From the NCBI GenBank assembly GCA_036023115.1, contig JAYKKT010000059.1:5857001-5921000 (forward strand): DNA of 64,000 nt, written 5' to 3'. Positions within the stretch are counted from its first letter, which is position 1, and the number at the start of each line of letters is the position of its first letter. Shown piece by piece: positions 54,339 through 64,000 of this stretch. The DNA is from Brasenia schreberi. Its lineage: Eukaryota; Streptophyta; Magnoliopsida; Nymphaeales; Cabombaceae. A model generated the notes under the pieces. The model did not search any database. It saw only the letters and a list, made by a program, of their open reading frames with translations, and was not told the DNA's origin. The position numbers and the translations under genes were made by a program.

Positions 54339-57300
54339 ATGGGTTTTAGTTTCATAGTTGGTGTTGTTGGTGGCTTTCTTCTTGCTCATGCCGCCTATTC
54401 TACAATTCAATGTAGTTTCCTGCTTCTGAATTCCTAAGCTTAGAGTTATATTTTTGTTGATTGATTGTGATCCTTTGTTTTCTTTGCCAGATAGAGCAGT
54501 TCTGAAGATCATAGAGGAGGAATTTTCTACCCCACCCATGAGTGTAAACCACGTTTGCTATTTTCAAATTCATCTTTATCAGGTTTTGGGTGTTGCTGAT
54601 ATTTGTTGGTATCGTTGTATTAGGTATTTTTGGAGGTATTGATTGGGGTAGGTCTATGCATATGGGCGGCTCTAACTGTTCCTGGCAAGTTCCGTTCCAT
54701 ATTGGTTGATTCTGAGGAGAACAGGTTCGACTATCTTGTATCGCTTTCTAGTTTATCAGTTTCGTTGATCTGCTTTGCGGAGATATTTGCCCGGTGCTCA
54801 TTTTTGTGGAAAATTTTCATGTTTCTTGTCTTCAATAGACGGTCATAGGTCTCTCATGGAACTATAAACATGATATTTCATTTTACCGTTTGTCTGAGTA
54901 CACCATATGAATTGCTCCTCAGCGTGTTGAATTTTAGAATCACGTTGTAGTGTTGAAGAGAAGAATTATTACTGTTGTTAGCCGCTTTGCTTTGTACGTT
55001 CTCATTATAATGCTTTTGGAGACTTCAAGTTGCAAAATGCCTCGAAAAGAAGCCAAATGAGAATTTTGTCAGATGAGCTCAGGCAGCTTCTTTCTTTCTT
55101 TGTTTTCATCTGAACAGAAATTGTAGTTTCTGACAATTACTAATGTGTCTGAATGACAACTATAAAAAAATATACAACAACAACAGCTAAGCCTTTTCCC
55201 ATACTAGACGGGGTCGGCTACAACTATAAAAAAAAATATGAGACTAATAAATGTTACTTAGCTTACAAAATTGTTTAATATCATACGGAAGAACAAGAAG
55301 GAGACATGGAAGATGGGTTTAGTAGTTCCCACATTAAAGAACATCAAGATATAAATATCTAAAGATCGTGAAGTGTAGGAGTATCAAGTTAATGAGAGAT
55401 GCCATAAAACTATGTGAAAGCTTACTAAAAAAAGCTTTTGACGAACATCTATTACAACATATAACCAATTTGATTTGTGGGAAGGCCTTACAACTGAATC
55501 TATTTATTTATTATGATGTCAAATGTGTATAAACCTTATAAAAATAAAATGTATACTAGGATCAAGAACTTGTGTTAGGACTTCTGGGATAACCAACTTT
55601 GTTTATGTCAATATTGAATTAAAACTAGGGTCAACATTGAGTATATACCCTTTATCTTGATTATGGATTAACTAACAGAGCACATTTCAGATGAGTCACC
55701 CAATTGCATGTTATTTTTAGGTGGCATTATATTGGTAGATGAGACAAGTACAGGGGTTAACAAAAAACTTACTGTGTGTGAGCATCAAAACAAAGGCTTT
55801 GTTTTTAGAAAACAAAGGTGAATGTGTGAAATAGAAGTTAAATATTTAATTAAAATGAATGGCATATAAGTTAAAATTGGTATACATTACATGCCTAAAG
55901 AAGAGAATTCTAAATAGATCAATATTTCAACAATATGGGAGAAAGAATGGAGTATGTGACACATAGATTTACTACTTGTTTGATTAAACCTGAGAAATGT
56001 ATGAGGTTTTCTGCATGAACATACGATTTTACTGAGATTGAAAGATAAATATCATAAAGTAGCAGGAAAACTGACAATGTTCTATGGTACCCAGCATTGG
56101 GCAACCAACCATCAATGTATAATGCAGATGCTCCTGGTAGAAAGAAAGACATTGAGGTGGATTGTTGGTCATACAAGGAAAAACCAGGTACTTAACAAGC
56201 TTATTGTAGAAAAAGTTGTATGATACCAATAGAGATAAAATAAGAAAGACACGCTTAAGGTACTTTGGACATTTAGAGAGTCAGAGACGCAGCCAGGTGG
56301 AGCTCTAGTGAGATGGTATGTGAAATTAGGGTGTAAACACTTCAAAGAAGGGAGAGGAAGACCTGAAAAATATTGGAGAAGAACAGTGGAACATGATCCT
56401 GCTTTTTGGAGTTAAATATTAATATTGTGTTGTATAAAGCTTAGTGGTGACTAAGAATCCATTTAATCAATCCCCTTAGTTTGTGAGAAGGCTTGGTTTT
56501 GGTTAGTTGATGACAAGTAGTCAACCATAATGGTCTGTTGATGTGAATACGATAGGTGGATATGAGATGTTTTATTGTTCAAACTCAGAGCATATTTGGC
56601 TTTATCTTGTGGTATTTTGGTGCATTCCCAAGTTATGTTTTTGATGAATTGACATAACATGTGGAGTCTGGGAGTTGTGTTTGACTTTTCTATGATTATG
56701 TGGGAAGCTCAAGAGCTAGGAGATTGCCTTTTAAAGGTGATGGTGCAAACTGCAAACAGTATCTTTGAGCTGGAAGGAATCAGTAAATGATGATAAAATA
56801 TTTTCTCAGAAATCCATCTTGTTTATCTATGGTAATGCAAGTCAATGGTGAATATTGTCACTATTAAGTTGGTTTCTGGTTCTTAGGGGAAATATCGAGT
56901 TGCAAACTTTTGAAGGTTATAGTTATCTTTGTGTTCCTCGCCTGCATTCTTGTGCAACAATTTTGAATCAATGAGTAAAGCTGTCGGTTCATATGAATGC
57001 ATTGCTGCAAATCAGTGATCTTATGATATATTTAACTTGCTGCCCTCATGTTCTTTCTGCTAAACGATTCTGTTTAATCTTTGACCCATGATGTCCTTAG
57101 CCCTTCTCTATAAATTTTATTAATAGTATGTGGAACTCTTATTTTTTTGTAAATTCGTTTTACAGTTAATTCTACCTCTTTTCGCAAAAGTTCTCGGACT
57201 CTCAATTCCCCTGAATTATAGTTTTCATCGTCATCCTCTTTTCCTCGACATGATATTCAATACAATATTTTTCATGGCAGTTTCAGCAATGGGATCTATT

Positions 57301-57876
57301 AGTTTATTGAATTGTCGTTGTAGGTAATAGACCATATAATATGTTGAATTGTCGTTGTAGGTAATAGACCATATAATATGAACGGTGTCATACCTATGAG
57401 GGAATTAGTTATGAGTTCATGGTATTTTCTTAAAACTAGTTTCAGGGCAGTGGGTGTATTGTACTTGAATAAAGGTCAGTCATTTAATGCTCCCTTTCAT
57501 CAATAGTAGGATATATACTTCATTTAAGTAAATGGTCTCATGTATTTATTTTATTTTATTTAATTCTCCTACCGTTAAGTGAATGCCTTCATTCTTATTT
57601 ATTTTACTTTAGGCCTAATTCTCATCTTATCTTGGACATGAATCATGATTCCCTTTCCAGTATATAGAATTTTATATTCCATTCACTGGAATTGTTTCTG
57701 ATCAAGTTAGCGATGGCTATGGCTGTCCTGGACGTTTTCTGAACTGCTGTCGGGTCTAATGGTGAAATTTTGTCATATCAATCTGCAGGCTGGCTTCTCT
57801 ACCAGAAAATCTGGAGTTCATGATCTTTAACCATCGGGGCAAAGTGTTTCCTTCGGGGTTGAAACTCACTTCTTGA
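54339..57876 (+). CDS. EMC5: EMC5 / membrane magnesium transporter-like protein
   Basis: Four exons join in frame: 54339-54411, 54491-54543, 54624-54724, 57789-57876, giving 104 residues, the usual length. The product begins MGFSFIVGVVGGFLLAHAAY (first membrane segment) and continues with LKIIEEEFSTPPM, VFLEVLIGVGLCIWAALTVP (second membrane segment), GKFRSILVDSEENR and LPENLEFMIFNHRGKVFP. The FNHRGKVFP end is a family signature. The protein is a subunit of the ER membrane protein complex that inserts tail-anchored and multipass proteins. The family was also described as magnesium transporters (MMgT). Borders are canonical, for example TTCAAT|GTAG, TTGCCAG|ATAG, AACAG|GTTC and CTGCAG|GCTG. Intron 3 (3,064 bp) contains LINE sequences. 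No lesion seen. Confidence 0.92.
55174..55219 (-). mobile_element. 46-bp RTE LINE 3' end with 18-bp target duplication
   Basis: Only the (CAA)n tail and the terminal LINE motif (CTTTTCCCATACTAGACGG) are present. The repeat acaactataaaaaaatat flanks it at 55156-55173 and 55220-55239 (two extra A in the right copy). This is an extreme 5' truncation. Confidence 0.9.
55243..56515 (+). mobile_element. Ancient RTE LINE relic in EMC5 intron 3
   Basis: A scattered match to the LINE reverse transcriptase and C-terminal region: GTATCAAGTTAATGAGAG, CATGTTATTTTTAGGTGGCAT (the FADD region), then GGTAGAAAGAAAGACATTGAGG and a degenerate tail near 56500. Many stops. It has no target duplication. Confidence 0.65.
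57307..57380 (+). repeat. Perfect 37-bp tandem duplication
   Basis: The unit TTGAATTGTCGTTGTAGG...ATAATATG is present twice, 57307-57343 and 57344-57380, without a difference. It lies in EMC5 intron 3. Confidence 0.95.
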
Positions 57877-59524
<1,648 letters not shown>

Positions 59525-59635
59525 GCGTACAATGTGGAGTCTGCAGTGGGTATGCATGCCTCAGATATCGAACTCATGCCCTTGCACCGCTTGAATTTGA
59601 TTCAGGGCTGCCGCTTACATGGTTAATAAAGACTG
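59525..59635 (-). mobile_element. SINE-like sequence
   Basis: The minus strand reads GGGCATGAGTTCGATATC (B-box-like), GAGGCATGCATACCCACTGC and TCCACATTGTACGC, followed by an A-rich end. It matches the family at 26118-26245. Confidence 0.45.
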
Positions 59636-60373
59636 GTTTTTCTCATCGTTCTTCCAGTCCAAAGAATGTACTGGTTCTCCCAGCAGCAGTGGTTGTCAAT
59701 CTGACCAAGCACAAAGTCCCGAGGGGATGAAAAAGAATAGACCTTTTAGTGCGCAATGAAGGGAGAAATATAACAGCAGTATGCAGCTTGATTGTCTTCC
59801 ACTATCACAACGAGGAACACCGCTCTGCCGACTGGGAAGTCAACAAACCAAACCTTTGGTGGAGGTCATGAGTTCGACACCTCCCCTGCATTTGTTCCAA
59901 TAATGGGTTAACAGGCAGAGAGAGAGAGAGAATCTCATAAATTTGTTACAAGGATGAATAGCTGGTAAAAGCAAAGTACGCCGAGGAAAGAAGAGTGATT
60001 GATCATCAATGTACTTGAGAGACTCTGAGTGCCTTCACGCGGGTGGAGACAGAGAACAAGCAAGTACCTTTTAAAAATCACCAAGAAGTCACCATCACCA
60101 GTGATCTTTGCCGTGATTATGCAGAAAATTTGAATAGGAGAGACAAGAAATAGATTTTAATGCCATAATACAACCTGATACGGATTAACCCTCTCTGATG
60201 TCACAAACAATGTGAAGTTCATCAAGAATTACATACAACATACGACAGCAAAGAATCCTAAACGTTAACAGCTCCTAATCTTAATATACAAGTAATCTGA
60301 TTCTTTCTATCATCAGCCTCTATGTATATCCCTTTTTAACCTGTGACAAACTCTATTCCATATGACGATACTT
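59636..60373. other. 3' UTR region of the bZIP gene and spacer
   Basis: No coding exon is seen. The part next to 60373 should be 3' UTR of the minus-strand bZIP gene. A short GGTCATGAGTTCGACACC near 59867 is a further SINE-like B box. Confidence 0.35.
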
Positions 60374-63300
60374 TTACCAAGGTCCGGTGCGCGTCCTCCT
60401 GAGGCATTTTTTCTTGGGTGCTATCTCCTGGTTCAACTTCTCCTGGACGATATGGATATCAGCTACCATAAAATCATAAAATATAAAGAAAAAGAAACAA
60501 TATATTCTCTTCAAAACGGCAAGATTCATTGCATAAGTTTAAGCACAAGAGGCCCTAGAATTGGGAGATTAGTAAAGCAGTAGCAATTTTAATATAGCAT
60601 TTTTCAGTAGTGGAAAATTCTTTCTGGTTAGATTCATGATGAAGGTCAAATCAGGATTCTCCATAGTTCCTAGGTAATTAGCTTTCTAGTTGAGCACGCA
60701 ACATTTAAAAGAAAAACTAGTCAGAGGTATCAGAGTCACAGAAAGGTGCTGGAATCAGAATCGGTAGAAACATGATCTAATCAACATCAGCATGGTACCT
60801 TCACACCTAAACCTTTCTATACTCCTTCCTCCTTGGAAGTCCAGCAAAATAAATTTCATTTGATGCATTTCATATTAAGCTGTTATGTCCAATTAAGTTT
60901 CAACGGCATTAAACTGTACACATTTATCAGTTTCCTCACTTCCACCAGTCTAAGATGTGATATTTAGATGTATCCACACTAAAGGACAAGAGATCCTCCA
61001 AACGTAAACTACGATAGGATAAATCTTAAAACAAGAATGCCAAATCATTAAGAGAAACTACACATTTTAGAGGGACAACTTTCCTACCTTATCACGAATT
61101 TTGAGATATATGTGATAGATTCTTTAGGCTATAAGCATTTTAAAATTTGACAACCCTTACATCCTGCTATGCAACCAAAAACTACATGAGAGAACCACGA
61201 CAATTTAAATGGCCAACCTACAAAAGGACCAACTATTGTAGATTTTGTCAAAGGAATTTAACCATTCATTGTCATCTCTTTGTGTTCCCTATGAAGAGAC
61301 GGACACCCTATAGTGAAAGTAATCACGTTCCTTTGCCATAAAAGAAGTCATGATCTTTTAATCTCACTATTTACTACAATCGAAAGTACTAGAAGCAATA
61401 TATTCTGATCACAAGGAAATCTATCAAAGATCCACCATGGTTTACTTTGTGATTTTCGTGATGGTTTTAAACGCTTAATATGGACCCAAGACATGTTGAT
61501 ATCCAGCTCAGGTTTATAAGATGAACGCATCCATTACAGATAAGGCAACATCAGATATATGCATATAAGATCGTTTCTCAAGAAATGATAGGAAGATTGA
61601 ATTTGAATGTGAGTTGAAACACAATTCCAAAAGCCCAGGTTTCTGATACCTGCAAGAAGATGTCCACGGTTTCATTCTTATGGAAATCGAAATCATAAAA
61701 TCAGCACCCAGAGCATTAGCTCAAATGGCAGGGGTCCTTGACTCCCCTGAATAAGCACTTCAAATGAAAGGGTTTACACTCAGAGAACTTTTTCGTTTAT
61801 ACATTCCTAGCAGCGTGGACTTTAACTATAAAATCAAAATTGCTCTTGCATAGACAATTCGAATAGAATGGCACGCTGGGGACACATTACTACTTACACA
61901 AATTAGCAATAACAATCACGATCCTTGGCTCTAAAACTCTATCCTATTAGAGGCACCAGATTATTGTCAATTAAGTTGCATATGTCCGCTGTGGTCATGG
62001 TCAAGACATGCTACAGCTCAGCCTTGGAGCTAGAGGCAGGCCAAGTAACAAATGAGAACGAAATCAAGCTCAGGGATATCTAAACCTTAGTAGGTGAAAA
62101 TGCATCTTAATACCCTGAACGTGCCTCCCATTTAACTTGACAACGCTCTACATGTACTTACAAGTCCCTACTGAATGTGGGGCAGAAATAGTTCAAATAA
62201 TTAGAATATATCAATAACATACCTAAATATACAGGATATATTATAGTACCAACTAAAGAAAAAGTTAAGGTCACCATCAATATAATAATGAAGTATATAT
62301 ACTTCATTCACGTTATCAGAAATTAGTCAGGTAAATAAGCTGCTTAACACTAAGCAGAAGTTCCCAACAGAACTTGCAAATCTGAAAACTATGTAGGTGC
62401 TATTATTAAAATAACTGAAAACAAAAAGGTGAAGCAGAACAATGCTGTGTCATTTATGTTTTGCATACTTGACAACCAAGGAATAAAACAGCAATGTAAC
62501 TGGTTGACACCCACACATTCTTTAACTCAATGGGACAATGGAAGCCATCAAGTTTTGCATGTTTTGCCCGTGCAATTTCCTAAATCGAAAAGCCAGGCTG
62601 GTTAAAGCCTACTTCAACTTCATCTGAACGCTGAGATTCACTTTTAAATGAAAATTATAAAAAATTAGAATACCATGTTAATCCATACATTATTTCTCGG
62701 AACTAGTTTGCTGCAGTCTGCTTAAATACTGAAACCAAAACAGAACCACCATAACACGCCAGCTACCAGAAACAGTCTGTAAGTTAGTTAAAATAATTTA
62801 GCTGACAAATAAGCACTAAATATTCTAAGAAGTCAAGAAACTCATATCAGATAACAAACCGAAAAGAGAACAGCTGATCCACTTGTTCTTATACCTGAGT
62901 CTTTTGCATTTCCATGATTTCTTCCTGCAGCAAATATATTTTTTTCAGTAAATGCACGTTCAAATCTGAAACTTCCATTTGAATGGTAAAAGCTAAATAA
63001 GTAACAGAACTTAGTCATTCATTTAGCTTGTTTTTCTTTCCATAAGTTGCACGAACATCTCACCTGCTTCTTCTGCAATTTCATGTTCTCTTCTTTGAGT
63101 TTTTCTACTTCAGCTTCCAATTCCATTGTATAAGCCTACAAGAAGTTTGGTAGATAAAAGCTGTGGATAACCGATATAACCAATATAATTACCAAAAGAA
63201 TTTTCAAACGCTGATTTGAATGTAAAAGTCAAAGCTTGAATGCTTCATGAACCTAGTTTTAGTGAATAAGTATAGATGTTGAATATGCATACAAGACAAA

Positions 63301-64000
63301 ACATATAAAGTGCCCCCCTATTTACCATGATAAGCAAAAACAATAAACTGATTTATCCTCAGTATCATAATTTTAGAGAATCTTTCGTCATAGAAGGCAG
63401 ATATTGATGTTTTGGCTGTTAACAATGCAGAAGCCTCGATGAAAATACAAAGGGTAAACCCAAACAAGTTAATCTGGATATTGAGTTAAAAGACCTATTG
63501 AAGAATGGAGCTAACCATCTTAGTTTGAATAACTGATAACAAGATCTCGTGATTTTCCCAAAAGAAAGTTTTATGCGACAACAGAAAAGTACAAAACAAC
63601 GGTATTGGGACGAACCAGAAATAGGACAGACGGAGGCCGAGCACTACAAAATGCAAATGGATTTTACAATGGAGTAACTTAACCTGCATATAATTACCTG
63701 TTTGCGGGCACGTGACCTTGCAGCTGATTCTCTATTCTTGATCATGCGTCTATGTCTCCTCTCAATAACTTTCTCCACTGCTCCACAGCCTCTTCTTCCC
63801 CTTAGGCCTCCACTAAAAGCATAAGGGACAGGGGATAAAGAGGAATCGTCACCCTCTTTTTTGTTCAAGCCATTAGAAGTGATCTCATGTGCATGAGATG
63901 CAGTTGTTACTGAAATCTTTGCAGCTCCTAGGCTATTCAAATTGGTTACGCCTCCCCCTTGAACAACCCCTCTTGCGAAATCATTATTTGCCGGTGAAAT
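60374..64000 (-). CDS. Group A bZIP transcription factor (AREB/ABF/ABI5-like), 3' part
   Basis: Minus-strand exons: 64000-63698 (continues beyond the window), 63135-63064, 62924-62895, 60442-60374. All join in phase 0. Exon 1 holds GGLRGRRGCGAVEKVIERRH and the basic region RRMIKNRESAARSRARKQ, with the invariant N-x7-R. Exon 2 continues the leucine zipper (AYTMELEAEVEKLKEENMKL, QKKQ), exon 3 gives EEIMEMQKTQ, and exon 4 gives EKLNQEIAPKKKCLRRTRTG and PW before TAA. The C-terminal CLRRTxTGPW motif is the C4 block with SnRK2-type phosphorylation context of ABF/ABI5 proteins. Such factors bind ABRE (ACGTG) promoter elements in ABA signalling. The N-terminal C1-C3 blocks lie outside the window. 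Intron 3 is about 2.45 kb. The exact subfamily member cannot be named. Confidence 0.9.

Noticed and set aside
61710..61770. tRNA-like sequence TTAGCTCAAATGGCAGGGG
   Set aside because: Only an A-box-like part is seen and no cloverleaf could be formed, so it is at most a SINE trace.
62505..62580. Possible extra bZIP exon (EIARAKHAKLDGF on the minus strand)
   Set aside because: Exons at 62895 and 60442 already join in phase to the conserved C-terminal motif, and this stretch has no counterpart in AREB/ABF proteins.

Overview
The window is nuclear DNA from a flowering plant. It carries introns with GT..AG borders, plant-type genes (group A bZIP, EMC5/MMgT-like, NAC alpha, ALP1-like), tRNA-Met-primed Ty1/copia elements, a Tat/Ogre-type Ty3/gypsy element, a BED/DUF659 hAT transposon and many RTE-type LINEs that end in (TTG)n. 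The species cannot be named from the sequence alone. About two thirds of the window is transposable-element sequence.

Host genes, left to right: the 3' exons of a TMEM131-like membrane protein gene (4346-6566, +), with a full-length LINE in the preceding intron; an intact single-exon PIF/Harbinger-derived ALP1-like gene (9545-10912, +); one probable terminal exon of an unidentified gene (25583-25715, +); the complete gene for the nascent polypeptide-associated complex alpha subunit (31329-52460, +), four exons with a 20.3-kb second intron packed with transposons; the complete four-exon EMC5/membrane magnesium transporter gene (54339-57876, +); and the 3' part of an AREB/ABF/ABI5-type bZIP gene on the minus strand (64000-60374), which runs off the right edge.

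Repeat layout: 11.2-15.0 kb holds copia remnants (a + LTR, then a minus-strand element without RT). 15.0-16.7 kb holds a direct repeat, a hAT-like relic and an antisense LINE. 16,996-23,012 is a composite LTR unit bounded by matching LTRs. It contains fragments of host genes (a glycerol-3-phosphate dehydrogenase-like piece, PPR pieces on both strands, a Nudix hydrolase 3/M49 piece), a second copia gag and an inverted partial LTR. The unit is flanked by a copy of the same roughly 116-bp host segment on each side instead of a 5-bp target duplication. 26.8-29.7 kb is a LINE with two antisense LINEs inserted in it. 30,367-31,109 is a long inverted-repeat element just upstream of the NAC alpha gene.

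Inside NAC alpha intron 2, in order: a near full-length copia (32,314-37,159, two 256-bp LTRs), a decayed minus-strand Tat/Ogre element (38.0-46.9 kb) split by a 3,253-bp hAT transposon (39,450-42,702) with an exact 8-bp target duplication, another LINE (47.3-48.7 kb), and an LTR-like stretch near 49.3-50.9 kb. All exons of the NAC alpha gene and of EMC5 join in frame, so both appear functional despite the transposon load. No rRNA, convincing tRNA gene or CRISPR array was seen.
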